A program made the translations under genes and the position numbers. 64,000 bases of DNA from JAGXTF01 sp044224315 (GTDB lineage: Bacteria; Bacteroidota; Bacteroidia; NS11-12g; UBA955): the NCBI GenBank assembly GCA_044224315.1, contig JBGAKR010000006.1:186001-250000 (forward strand). The letters are read 5' to 3'. The notes beneath the pieces were generated by a model that did no database searches, was not told the origin of the DNA, and saw only the letters and a program-made list of their open reading frames with translations. The first letter of the stretch is position 1. Every line of letters starts with the position of its first letter. Below, one piece after another: positions 25,395-35,563 of this stretch.

Positions 25395-27200
25395 TTAGTT
25401 TTTTATGAAAGATTGGGTTAATGTACCACGGTTGGTTTGTACCATTACCTGGTAAATGCCTTTGTTTAATTGAGAGATGTTTATGCGGTTTACATTATGG
25501 TCTATGCATACCAATTGGCCATTTCCGTTAAATATTTGAATTAGGGATACTTTTTCATCATTCACCGTTACAATCAATTCGTTTTCGGCAGGATTTGGGT
25601 AAATATTCAGGTTAGTAGCAGAAATGGATTGAACACCCTGGGTATTATCTGCACTGTTAAAGCTGCGGTTGACCTGGCTGCGGATTTCTCCACCCGCATT
25701 GGCGGTAGTATGAATATTGATGTAAACGCTGTCTTTCCAGAATTTCATGGCATCGGAATGCATAAATGCCGGACTTGAATTTTGATTCCAATAACCTGCA
25801 ATTAATCCGTTTTTACCATTGGCCGTATGGAATGGCATCAGGTCTTTTAATACACCCCCATTGGTGCCTTTTAAACCTGCATGAAAATGGATGCCCGTAG
25901 CAGGGTCGGGCAGGTTGGTATACGAAACCATGATGTGTGCATTGGTATGATCGCGGCTGATGGATACAATGCCCGATCCGTTGGCGTTGCTGCTGATTGC
26001 AGGCACTTGTTCTTTCCCACTTAATTGCATGATATAACCTTCACGGATTAATGGCATGACATCGCCTTTTAATTTCACTGCAGGGTAGGCTTTTGAATGG
26101 AAAGCCAGGTATATGGTGCCCGACATAAATTCGCTGATGATGGTGCTGTTTAAATCAGAGCCGGTTACAACTCCCATGGCCATATTGCCTTTTAAACCCG
26201 CATCCAGATCAATAATGCCACCACTATGGTGAAAATGCAAACCTACGATGGTGTCAGACAAATCCAGGTTGGAGCCAATCCAGTACCATATGCTGTCTAA
26301 AGTACTATTGATTTTTACCGATGCCAATGCAACTTCTTTTACCGTGTTGCCGGCTTCGGGTCCATTCATCCACGCATCAAAAGCTATTTTTTTATCCATG
26401 GTCAATTGGCCCCTAACTTCACCACTTGCATTGGCTGCAGTGTGCACATTTATATAAAGTTTACCGGCCAGTAGATCACTTAAAATAGGGCTGGCATTGA
26501 TGGTTCCCATCAAAATTCCGTTGTTGTAATTAGAATCGAGGTCTACCACAACGCCGCCTGTAGAACCTTTAAAAGCACTGTGCAGATGAATACCAGTAAC
26601 CGCACCACTGAGGCCATAAAATACACCTTTAAAACTCAGTTTGGTATTGTCTTTACTAAGGTTAAAAACCACCATTCCGTAGGCATTTGTGGTTACCGCA
26701 GGCACTTGTTCTGCTCCATTGGCCCATACACTGAAAGAGAAATCTGTTTCCAGCATAAGCTGGCCTCTGATTTCGCCACCTGCATTTAAAGCGGTATGCA
26801 CATTCATATACAATTGTCCGCTGATGAGTTTGGCAATCCAGCTTTTGGTAAGATTTGAGCCGGTTAATACTTTGCGCACCGTATTGCCCGAAAGTGAGGA
26901 TGATAAATCTGTAACAACCGAACCCGAAGCGCCGATTGCACCTTCATGCAAATGAATTCCGGTAATGGCGCCCGATAAACCTTGTACGGTGGCTGTAATA
27001 ATGGCTGTGTCCATGCTGCGGTTTAGAAATACCGAGGCAATTCCATTGGCATTGGTGCTTACTGCAGGTACAGATTGGGCTCCATCTAGTTTAGCAGCAA
27101 ACAGTAAGTTTCCACTGGCTTTTACTTCCGAATGGGCAGAAGCATTTAAAGCAAAGATGCCTATTGAAAAGGCAAAGAAGTGTAGGATGTGTTTTTTCAT
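25395..27200 (-). CDS. T9SS-exported protein with four CHRD domains
   Basis: 601-residue secreted protein. The ATG at 27200 starts a proper signal peptide (MKKHILHFFAFSIGIFALNASA); an upstream in-frame start at 27254 would put 18 extra residues in front. Four CHRD repeats follow: each has an F/M-x-G-x-x-x-VPAVSTNANG-type opening, a TGIHLH(E/S)-type core and a YMNVHTALNAGGEIRGQL-type ending. Repeat 3 is degenerate (NGPEAGNTVKEVALAS, no NANG). A T9SS type A tail follows (NIYPNPAENELIVTV ... GIYQVMVQTN). CHRD domains are found in chordin and in many bacterial surface proteins; their ligand here is unknown. A terminator follows the stop. Confidence 0.93.
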   Translation of the reverse strand: MKKHILHFFAFSIGIFALNASAHSEVKASGNLLFAAKLDGAQSVPAVSTNANGIASVFLNRSMDTAIITATVQGLSGAITGIHLHEGAIGASGSVVTDLSSSLSGNTVRKVLTGSNLTKSWIAKLISGQLYMNVHTALNAGGEIRGQLMLETDFSFSVWANGAEQVPAVTTNAYGMVVFNLSKDNTKLSFKGVFYGLSGAVTGIHLHSAFKGSTGGVVVDLDSNYNNGILMGTINASPILSDLLAGKLYINVHTAANASGEVRGQLTMDKKIAFDAWMNGPEAGNTVKEVALASVKINSTLDSIWYWIGSNLDLSDTIVGLHFHHSGGIIDLDAGLKGNMAMGVVTGSDLNSTIISEFMSGTIYLAFHSKAYPAVKLKGDVMPLIREGYIMQLSGKEQVPAISSNANGSGIVSISRDHTNAHIMVSYTNLPDPATGIHFHAGLKGTNGGVLKDLMPFHTANGKNGLIAGYWNQNSSPAFMHSDAMKFWKDSVYINIHTTANAGGEIRSQVNRSFNSADNTQGVQSISATNLNIYPNPAENELIVTVNDEKVSLIQIFNGNGQLVCIDHNVNRINISQLNKGIYQVMVQTNRGTLTQSFIKN

Positions 27201-27268
27201 AAGTTTTTGTCTGCATCCATGTACGTATAAAATCAGGAGATAGATTTTATTCAATTAAATAAAAATAA

Positions 27269-27296
27269 AAAAGCCGGAAACTGGTTCCGGCTTTTC
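27269..27296 (-). terminator. Rho-independent terminator after the LamG giant
   Basis: AAAAAGCCGGAA pairs with TTCCGGCTTTT around ACTGG. On the minus strand the stem ends in a T run. It lies about 20 bases beyond the stop of the 2463-residue gene and upstream of the CHRD start, so the two genes are separate transcription units or read-through partners. Confidence 0.85.
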
Positions 27297-27316
27297 ATTG
27301 TTAAATGGTTGTTTGA

Positions 27317-30300
27317 TTAATGTTTAATCATCACCTTAAAGTTTCGCATTTGTTCGCCATTTACAATTTGCAAAATGTATATGCCTTCGGCCAGATTGGC
27401 GGTGCCGATTTTGTTAGTGCCCTGAACCAATTCACCTGTGGCAGCAACCCTGCCAGAGGTTTCTACGATGCGATAGTTGCAATTGCCGCTGCACTCTGCA
27501 TTATAGTCTATAAACAGGGTATTGGCCGCTGGTACCGGATACACATTAATCTGGGTGTTGGATTTGGCATCGATAGATACAGCCACCAGATTAGAGTAAG
27601 AGTATGTGCCATTGGTAAGACGAATTTTTAAACGGTAGTAATAAATTACCCCTGATTTTAGATTTACATCGTGGAAATTGTACACGCCGTCTCCATTTGG
27701 CATTACAGTCCCTATTTGAATGAAGGTATTGTTGTCGGTGCTGCGCTGTACATCAAATTGCTGCAAGTCGTTGGCATCCGATACCGCGGTCCAGTTAAGA
27801 ACAGAACCATTTGTACCTTCACGTTTGCCGGTGAATTTGAGCAGGCTCACAGGCAATGGAGTAAGACCAGCACCACCCGAACCGCCGCCGCCGCCACTGA
27901 ATGAATTTACATTGAATTGGGCATGGAATTTACCGCCACCATATGCCGAATCGGTAAAGGGTATTTCGCCATTGGCACTGCTGGTATTGCAATAGATTTT
28001 TACATCGGCCTGGCTTAGGTTAGAAACTGCACTGTGTGCAGGTTTGGTGCTATTTACCACCTTGTAAAAACTCATTTCAGACACCGATGAAATAGGGTTG
28101 AGGCTATTGGCGGAAAGGGTGGAATTAACGGCATTGATATCAGCCGTGCTAACGAAGAATCGCACAGGCACCGGACTGCTGGGTTGGGTAGTGGGGTATA
28201 CTTCCCAGGTTTTATTCAAACCGGCCCAGCCGCTGTTGTTGCCAATAAAACCGGTACTGTGGGGGTACCAAACGGCAGATGTAGAATTGATCTTTAACTC
28301 AACTCCACCTGCGGCAGGGATTGAAGCCCCAGTACCACCGAGTTTCAGGGCAAGCAAAAGCTCGTTCGAAGCATTGCAATAACAGGTCCATCCTGAAGCA
28401 TCGGTAGAGGCTACCGTTGATACGTGGGTGGTAACAGAAGTTGCCACCGGATTGCCCAATGTGCAATTTATTTCGGCCTGTATATTGAAATTGTAAGCAG
28501 CTTCATCGCAATCGTTATTGTTTATGGTAATAATTGCAGTTTTAACTCCACTGGTTGTAGTATTAAAAGTAACATAGAAAGAAGCAGAACTACCGGCCGA
28601 CACGCTGCTGGGTGCACCACTGATGCTGTAATTGGATGCATGGGTGCCGCTGAGTGCAATGCTGCTAATGCTTAGGGTTGCAGCTCCGGTGTTTTGGATT
28701 GTAAATCTTCTTTTGGTGCCGGATGATACTCGGCCAAAGTCAGTACTATCTGCAGTGGCAGGTGTTACATCTTCGTCAAGTACCGAAATGCCATTGCCTT
28801 GTACATTAATTTCTGGTTTCCCATCGGGCGTAGTACCTGTAACTCCACTGCCAGGCTGAACCCAGTTACTGCTGCTGCCTGAGAGGGCAAAGCTGTTGAG
28901 TTTACCTTTAAAACCATTGGCACTTCTATCGTACAAAGTATCGGCACCCGAGTTATTTCCATTGGCAATACCTTGGTTAAAATTATAATAGCCAATCAGT
29001 CCGGATTCATTTCCAACCAATTCGTGGTTCATGGTAGACGCAATTTCGCTGCAAGTGCGGCTGTAATTCCAAACCCTGATTTCATCGAGTTTACCGGCAA
29101 AATAACGGCTGTTTGCTCCCGCGTTTTGGCCATTTCCCGGTCCATCATATCCCCCAATTAAAATATCGATTGGATTGCTGGGGTTGATGCTGAAATTCCA
29201 GGTGGTTTGGTCGGTAAGTACACCATTCAGATAGTATTTGAGGTTATTGTTTCCGCTTTGGGTAAAAGTAATGGCAACATGGTACCATTGATTCAGATTT
29301 AAGGCGGTATTGGTTTGCCATTGAATTTTGGGAGAAGGCAACCAACTGCCGGTATTGGTGGCAACAAAACACAGCTTATCGTTATTGCCCAGTTCACCAA
29401 AATTCATCATATAACCGCGGTTGTTGTTATCGTCGTCCCATTTGGCAATTACAGTGCTGTATTGGCTTGCGGTGCGATACACCCAGGCTTCTAATGTCAG
29501 GGCTGTGGAAGGATTGAAAGTGCTGTTGTGGGGTATGCGCACGTTGTCGCTGTTGCCATCAAAAGCCAAAGCATCACCAGTTAAACCAGCTTCAATAGCA
29601 AAGTCAAAAATGCTTTCATTACAGTCGTTATTATTTATAGTAATGGTTGCAGTTTTTGTACCTGTTGTAGAGCCAATAAAAGTTACAGTAAAGTAAGCCG
29701 AATCGCCTGCTTTAATTGCAGTAGGTTCATTGCTTAGAGAGAATTCCGAAGCATTAGATCCACCTAAAACAATGCTGCTTATTTTTAAGCTATCAAGACC
29801 GGTATTTTTAATTTTAAATCTGCGTTTTGTTCCGGCAATCACATTGCCAAATTTGGTGCTGTCACTCAAAGAAACGGTGCTGCTGCCATCGGCTATATTT
29901 ACTGATTTGCCTAGCACACTGATTTCAGCACTGTCTTTAACTACAGTTATTTTAGTGCGGCTTATACTGTTTATAGTATCCTCGATTTTTACTGTTACAC
30001 GTGCATAATTGTAATTTAATCCGCTATGTTGCATAAAGCCGATATATTCATTTACCATTGTAAATTCATTTGCGCCACCTTTAATGTAATCGTTTACATT
30101 AAGGTTTAATTGTGTAATGCCGTTTACAGATTCAGAAGGACTGCAAGTGCAATTGTAATTGGTATAGAAAGTAGTTTGGTATACCGAATTCAAGTAAGCA
30201 TTGCGCGAGCCTCCCCAACAGTCAACTCCCATAGCAAACTCAACAGAAACATCTGTGATTTTACCCGTACTGTTATCTGTCCATCCAAATCCAATCGGAG

Positions 30301-33300
30301 CAGAATAGTTTGAATAATGGTCATTGATACCACCGCAACCATAGTACAAATATTTCAAATCAGAAAAAGCAATATTATATTGTATGGATTTGCTTACTAT
30401 TTTTTGAGCCTGGGCATAATAATAATTAGTACCTGAAGTAGGTGTGAAAACGATACCCGCCCCGTTGTTGGCCGTGCCTAACAATGTTCCATTGGTAGAG
30501 TCTGAATAGTACAAAATTTTGTCTGCAGAATCACTGCTGGCGGTAATGGTAATATTACCTCCGCAATAAGGATTTGGCGAAAGTGTAAACGTTGGTTTTT
30601 TCAATAAAACAGTTCCACCAATGCTAAAGGTAAAATCCTCTAAAGCACAAGAGTTTGATTGAATTAAAACATTGACAGAATGCTCAGAAAGTTGTGTAGG
30701 TGCAAATTTTACAGTAAACGACATACTATCACCAATTGCAAGTTTTATGGGGTAAGTAAAAGTTTGTAATGTAAACATACTGCTATCGACACCTTTGCAG
30801 GCCATGTTATTTATAGTAAGACTATCAGCTCCAGTATTGAATAATTTAAAGGTATGGGTTTCATCTTCACCAATTGTTAAGTTTTTATATTGGGTATTAT
30901 TGGTGGGTAAAAGAGTTTTACTGCCCTTTAAAATGTTTATACCTTTACCTTTTAATGCAAAGAAATGATTGGATATGCAACTGTTGCCGTTTTTCACAGC
31001 GGTATTGGCTATCCAGTTGCTAGTAGCACCATTTAAAGTAAAGTTGTACAACCTGCCGTTATTGGCATTTCCACTGCTGTCTACCAAAGTATCTAAACCA
31101 CTGTTATTGGTGCTGTCAAATCCTTGATTAAAGTGATAATTGGCCAATAGTCCGGTTAAAGAGCCATGAATCTCGCACTGGTAGTTTTCGGCAATTTCGC
31201 ATGCTTTGCGTGCATAATTCCAAATGCGCACTTCATCCATTTTACCGTACATAAAATAGTTATATCCCATTCCCCCAATAGAAATTTCATCATCAGAATT
31301 AGTGGGTGATACGGTGGAAGTTGACACAACCTGACCATTCTTATACAGTATCATAGTATTCGTTTTTGCATCAAAGGTTACGGCTGCATGTATCCATGAA
31401 TCTAATGGCAAGGGGTCATTGTCATATACATTGGTCCAACTGCTCATATTTGGATGTCCAGCAGCCAGATGTCCATAATAGGTGCTGAAGGTAGTATTGC
31501 CGCCCAGGGTATTATAGTTACCTCCGGCAATCTGGTTATTCCAGTTGTTTTGATTGTGTATTTTTATCCAGGCTTCTTTGGTATAGGATGAGCCGGAAAG
31601 AATTTTAACAGGCGTAAAAACCACATCATCATTTCCATCAAAATCAAGTCCGGATGCGATGCTTTTTCGATTTGATAATCTAAAAGTGTAAGTACCATAT
31701 TCGCATGAATTATTGTGAATATTTATATCTGCAGTTTTTAACGAATCATTTAAAGCATAGTAGCTTACTGTAATATATCCATATGAATTAGGTGCAATTG
31801 TAGAAGATGGAGTTACGGCACTAATACTAAAATTTGATGGGTTTTTACCCGATTTGGTGATTGAACTGATAACCAAATTGGAAGTGCCTGAATTATAAAT
31901 GGCAAATTCTTGTGTAGACTTTCTGTTCATATCAGTAAAGTCTGCAACACTTGGAATAGTATCACCCGCCGCAATCAGCACAGTGTTTCCATATACTGCA
32001 ATTTTTTGTCCCAGCTTATTGCTTTTGGTCCAGTTGCTGCCTGCACCTTTAAGGGTAAAATTGTTTAATGAAGCATGATTTGCATTGCTGCTTGAATCAA
32101 TGGCTGTATTTATGCTGGTATTTAACCCTTTGTAAACACCCTGATTAAAATAATAATTAAATACCAATCCGCTACCCGATTTTAATTCGCAATTCAGATT
32201 GCTTGAAATTTCAGTCTGGCTTCTGGCTGTGCTCCACACACGCAAATGATCGAGTGAACCATCCAAAGTGGTTGACATATTAAGGTCTTCTCTTACACCC
32301 AAATAAAGCAGTCCATTGGTGGTATTTAAACTTACACTCACACCGGTGGTGGGGGTTGCATTCCCGTCTACGTAAACATTTACCACACTGCCGTTATAGG
32401 TAACAGCATAGTGGTGCCAGTTGGTATCGGTGCTATAGCCGGTGTTGAAATCGGCACTTCCCCAGCCGTGGAAATAAAGAGACCCTGAATTGGTATATAA
32501 TCCGAATGATTTACCATTTCCACTGCCGTTACCCCAGTTTGCCAGATGGGCAAATTGATTTTTATCATCTAGTTTGGCCCAAAATTCCAGAGAGCGGGCA
32601 CTTGATCCACTAAGGCCAGTATTACTGCCAGAAACCAGATAATCGTTGGTCCCATCTAATTCAAGTGCATCGGCCTTTTCCCCAACTCCTGAAACTGCAA
32701 AGTCGAAAACCCCTTCATCGCAATCATTGGAATAAATATTAATTGTTGCATTTCTTGTTCCAACCGCAGATGGGTAGAATTTTATTACAAGGTTAGCGCT
32801 AACTCCTGCCCCCAAAATTGAATTGGAAATGCTCTGAATTTCGAAGTCGGTAGCATGGGTACCAGTTATTTTCACACTATCAATTCTCAAAGTAGAATGC
32901 AGTGTATTTTTAATGGCAAAGGTTCTGCTTAAAACTTCAGGAGCAAAAAGGGTACCATCGCTAAGGCTGGGAGTTGCATCACCATCGGTAATGGTATTGC
33001 TTAAACCAGAAACCGAAATCTCCTGTCCAGTTGCCGGATAATCCCAGTTAGAGTTAGTGCCTGTTAATGCAAAGTTTTTAAGTTTACCAACCATCCAGTT
33101 GCCACTCCGATCTGAGAGTGTATCCAAACCAGAATTGGCAGATTGTGGATCACCTTCATCGAAGTAGTAACGGGCTATAAGACCCGAAGTTGCCGGTAAT
33201 TCGCAATTCATTGAGCCTAAAATGTCGTTGGATGTGCGGGCTATATTCCAAATTCGCACCTCATCCATTTTTCCATCAAAATAATTACACCTGCAACCTG

Positions 33301-34708
33301 TACCCTGGCTTCCTATTATTAACGAATCATTGGAGCCATTGTTAATGGTAGTATGGCCGCTATTGGTGGTGGTTCCTACATTTTTTCCATTAATATAGAA
33401 TTTAGTAGATACCCCTTTTTCAACTACAACTGCCACGTGTGTCCAGGTGTCAAATGGCACATGTCCGTAATGCGGACAGTTAGAATAATTAGGGTCAGAC
33501 CAGTAACCTAACTCATTATTATCGTCAATAATCATCCCATATCCATAATCGCCTTTAACCAGTACATTTCTATAAACACCAGTTGATCCGGTAATATAAA
33601 CCCATGCTTCCAGGGTAAGAGCCGACATGCCAACCTGAACACTATTATGAGGGACAACCACATAGTCATTGCTACCATCAAAATCCAATGAAGCGGGTTT
33701 GGTACAAACATTTTGTGCAGTTAACGGGGTTGTTCCGCAAACTGTGCCACCCAGCACGGTTCCGGTGCCACCGCTAGAAGGAGCAGTTACCGAGTTTTGA
33801 GCATTGCTGCCATATAATCCTCCTGCAGCTGTAATGGTAGAACCATCGGTGCAGAGGGTACTGGGCATACCGATTCTACCACCCGAACCACCGCCACCAG
33901 CCTGGGCATAAGGGCCGCCAAGTCCGGCATTACCGCCTTTTCCTCCATTGGCAGTTACGGTTCCGGTAATAAAACCACTCAGGGCAACAATTTTAATGCT
34001 GCCACCCGATCCACCACCACCGCCGGCTCCACCATAACCTGAGGTAATGTCTTGACCATTTCCGCCGTTATTTCCATTGGCATAAATGTTACCTGAAACC
34101 AATATGCGGTTTAGGGATATAATTTCTATACTTGCTCCTCCATTGCCACCGGCACCGGCAATTCCATAGCTGGAACTGCTGCAATGAGAGGCCCCTGCAG
34201 CACCACCCGAACCCATATATAGGGTACCGAGGCCAGAACTTCCATATGAACTTCCGCCCTGACCCCCAGAAGTGCCGGCACTCCAAATATTGTGTTCACT
34301 TCCATTTCCTCCGCTATTTCCATAGCCTCCGCCACCACCACCTGTGCCATGCACACAACCTCCATGAAATCCACCTATTCCGCCGCCTGGACCGTTTCCA
34401 TTATTTCCGGCAGAACCTGCACTTGCCACTGCACCACCTGTATAGCCGGCACCATTTCCATTGATAGTACCTTCTATAATTACACACGTGGCTGCAATAG
34501 AAAAAGCTGTTCCGGGATTTATATAAACTGTAACTCCCGGACGTACATGGAAAATGCCCACATTGGTAAACGAGCCATTCAGTACATCCCCATTAGCAGG
34601 CGTTAAATCGGCACCACCATAATTACCGCCGTTTAAGGTAGCTGCTGCCAGCTGATTTGCCATAAACAATAAAATTGCCCATAGCAGAGATAGTATATTT
34701 TTTTTCAT
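27317..34708 (-). CDS. Giant T9SS surface protein with LamG and choice-of-anchor D modules
   Basis: 2463 residues, predicted to be exported through T9SS. ATG 34708 begins the signal peptide (MKKNILSLLWAILLFMANQLAAA); an upstream in-frame start adds 31 non-signal residues. The mature N-terminus (~40-330) is extremely Gly-rich (GGGGGGYGNSGGN, GGAGGGGGSGG). Four LamG/concanavalin-like modules follow, each opening with a DFDGSNDYV-type motif and closing with a DEVRIWNIART-type motif, alternating with about five choice-of-anchor D modules (SRTFAIKNT, RRFKIKNTG, RRFTIQNTG) whose ends read NDCDEGVFDFAV. An Ig-like stretch sits mid-protein. A T9SS type A tail ends it (NVYPVPAANTLFIDY). LamG domains usually bind glycans. 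The neighbour upstream is a small exported protein 16 bases away. Confidence 0.92.
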   Translation of the reverse strand: MKKNILSLLWAILLFMANQLAAATLNGGNYGGADLTPANGDVLNGSFTNVGIFHVRPGVTVYINPGTAFSIAATCVIIEGTINGNGAGYTGGAVASAGSAGNNGNGPGGGIGGFHGGCVHGTGGGGGGYGNSGGNGSEHNIWSAGTSGGQGGSSYGSSGLGTLYMGSGGAAGASHCSSSSYGIAGAGGNGGASIEIISLNRILVSGNIYANGNNGGNGQDITSGYGGAGGGGGSGGSIKIVALSGFITGTVTANGGKGGNAGLGGPYAQAGGGGSGGRIGMPSTLCTDGSTITAAGGLYGSNAQNSVTAPSSGGTGTVLGGTVCGTTPLTAQNVCTKPASLDFDGSNDYVVVPHNSVQVGMSALTLEAWVYITGSTGVYRNVLVKGDYGYGMIIDDNNELGYWSDPNYSNCPHYGHVPFDTWTHVAVVVEKGVSTKFYINGKNVGTTTNSGHTTINNGSNDSLIIGSQGTGCRCNYFDGKMDEVRIWNIARTSNDILGSMNCELPATSGLIARYYFDEGDPQSANSGLDTLSDRSGNWMVGKLKNFALTGTNSNWDYPATGQEISVSGLSNTITDGDATPSLSDGTLFAPEVLSRTFAIKNTLHSTLRIDSVKITGTHATDFEIQSISNSILGAGVSANLVIKFYPSAVGTRNATINIYSNDCDEGVFDFAVSGVGEKADALELDGTNDYLVSGSNTGLSGSSARSLEFWAKLDDKNQFAHLANWGNGSGNGKSFGLYTNSGSLYFHGWGSADFNTGYSTDTNWHHYAVTYNGSVVNVYVDGNATPTTGVSVSLNTTNGLLYLGVREDLNMSTTLDGSLDHLRVWSTARSQTEISSNLNCELKSGSGLVFNYYFNQGVYKGLNTSINTAIDSSSNANHASLNNFTLKGAGSNWTKSNKLGQKIAVYGNTVLIAAGDTIPSVADFTDMNRKSTQEFAIYNSGTSNLVISSITKSGKNPSNFSISAVTPSSTIAPNSYGYITVSYYALNDSLKTADINIHNNSCEYGTYTFRLSNRKSIASGLDFDGNDDVVFTPVKILSGSSYTKEAWIKIHNQNNWNNQIAGGNYNTLGGNTTFSTYYGHLAAGHPNMSSWTNVYDNDPLPLDSWIHAAVTFDAKTNTMILYKNGQVVSTSTVSPTNSDDEISIGGMGYNYFMYGKMDEVRIWNYARKACEIAENYQCEIHGSLTGLLANYHFNQGFDSTNNSGLDTLVDSSGNANNGRLYNFTLNGATSNWIANTAVKNGNSCISNHFFALKGKGINILKGSKTLLPTNNTQYKNLTIGEDETHTFKLFNTGADSLTINNMACKGVDSSMFTLQTFTYPIKLAIGDSMSFTVKFAPTQLSEHSVNVLIQSNSCALEDFTFSIGGTVLLKKPTFTLSPNPYCGGNITITASSDSADKILYYSDSTNGTLLGTANNGAGIVFTPTSGTNYYYAQAQKIVSKSIQYNIAFSDLKYLYYGCGGINDHYSNYSAPIGFGWTDNSTGKITDVSVEFAMGVDCWGGSRNAYLNSVYQTTFYTNYNCTCSPSESVNGITQLNLNVNDYIKGGANEFTMVNEYIGFMQHSGLNYNYARVTVKIEDTINSISRTKITVVKDSAEISVLGKSVNIADGSSTVSLSDSTKFGNVIAGTKRRFKIKNTGLDSLKISSIVLGGSNASEFSLSNEPTAIKAGDSAYFTVTFIGSTTGTKTATITINNNDCNESIFDFAIEAGLTGDALAFDGNSDNVRIPHNSTFNPSTALTLEAWVYRTASQYSTVIAKWDDDNNNRGYMMNFGELGNNDKLCFVATNTGSWLPSPKIQWQTNTALNLNQWYHVAITFTQSGNNNLKYYLNGVLTDQTTWNFSINPSNPIDILIGGYDGPGNGQNAGANSRYFAGKLDEIRVWNYSRTCSEIASTMNHELVGNESGLIGYYNFNQGIANGNNSGADTLYDRSANGFKGKLNSFALSGSSSNWVQPGSGVTGTTPDGKPEINVQGNGISVLDEDVTPATADSTDFGRVSSGTKRRFTIQNTGAATLSISSIALSGTHASNYSISGAPSSVSAGSSASFYVTFNTTTSGVKTAIITINNNDCDEAAYNFNIQAEINCTLGNPVATSVTTHVSTVASTDASGWTCYCNASNELLLALKLGGTGASIPAAGGVELKINSTSAVWYPHSTGFIGNNSGWAGLNKTWEVYPTTQPSSPVPVRFFVSTADINAVNSTLSANSLNPISSVSEMSFYKVVNSTKPAHSAVSNLSQADVKIYCNTSSANGEIPFTDSAYGGGKFHAQFNVNSFSGGGGGSGGAGLTPLPVSLLKFTGKREGTNGSVLNWTAVSDANDLQQFDVQRSTDNNTFIQIGTVMPNGDGVYNFHDVNLKSGVIYYYRLKIRLTNGTYSYSNLVAVSIDAKSNTQINVYPVPAANTLFIDYNAECSGNCNYRIVETSGRVAATGELVQGTNKIGTANLAEGIYILQIVNGEQMRNFKVMIKH

Positions 34709-34724
34709 CTTTTTTTTTTTTGAA

Positions 34725-35159
34725 TTATTTAGAGCCGGCAACCACATAGAAGGGCGCCATTTTGGTAATATTTTCCTTACGAACTGATGTATAAGTTTCA
34801 AATACAGATTTGGGTATCTCTATAAAAATTCCTTCCTCATAGGGCGTTTGTGTAGGAAAAAATAACACTGATGCCAATTCAGGATGATTTAGCAACAAGG
34901 TTTTTACCTGGTTGTCAAAAATTTCCTGGGCTTTCGGATTTCCTGATTCCTTTACGGGAAAATCTGATGGCAACGCAATTTTCACGGTGTCTGTTCCCCT
35001 AATCTCATAATAAAAACACAAGGCAGGATTATTCTTATTCTGCTCGAAGTGTTCCTTTTCGGCAGGAATCTGCTTCTCCTTGCCATTTTCATTGGCTGTC
35101 TGTGCAATTGCTATTAGACTGAATAGCATTGTAAAAATGTAGGCGGTTATTTTTTTCAT
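34725..35159 (-). CDS. Small exported protein of unknown function, upstream of the LamG giant
   Basis: 144 residues with a signal peptide (MKKITAYIFTMLFSLIAIAQ) and a Lys/Glu-rich start to the mature part. The middle includes CFYYEIRGTDTVKIALPSDFP and the end KMAPFYVVAGSK; no family recognised. Its stop is 16 bases before the LamG giant's ATG, so the two are almost certainly co-transcribed. The product could be a helper or a partner of the giant protein, which is inference from spacing alone. Confidence 0.75.
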   Translation of the reverse strand: MKKITAYIFTMLFSLIAIAQTANENGKEKQIPAEKEHFEQNKNNPALCFYYEIRGTDTVKIALPSDFPVKESGNPKAQEIFDNQVKTLLLNHPELASVLFFPTQTPYEEGIFIEIPKSVFETYTSVRKENITKMAPFYVVAGSK

Positions 35160-35563
35160 TTTTTTATTGTAGTAATTGTATTAGGTTATTTCTTTCATAC
35201 AGTTTCTAATACATTAAAATTGTGCATTAAACTGTACTCAGCATTTCAAAAGTAAAAGGGGTTCAAAACCTTTTTTTCTAAATGTTGAGTTCGACAGTTT
35301 TTTGTATGAGAATGACTTAGACTTACAAAAAGTCCCCTAAGATTTATAAAAAGTAGTTTTGAAATAAATTGATTTTGTAGTAATTGTATGACTCCTGGCG
35401 AATTGGTTGAGGCAATACACAAATAAAATCAAGGCCAAATTTTTAATACAATTTGGATCATAATGGATGAAGCTAAATTTTAATTTTAGCCCTAATTAAT
35501 TAATAATAATATAAGGAAAAGGTAAATTTGGGATTAAAAAACTACAGCAATTAACTGCAATTT
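35160..35563. other. AT-rich intergenic region upstream of the small exported protein
   Basis: 404 bases, no gene. Contains two direct copies of TTGTAGTAATTGTAT at 35167 and 35375, about 208 bases apart. It must hold the promoter of the exported-protein/LamG operon, but no TAnnTTTG box is obvious on the minus strand. No hairpin terminator for the typA side was seen. Confidence 0.5.
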
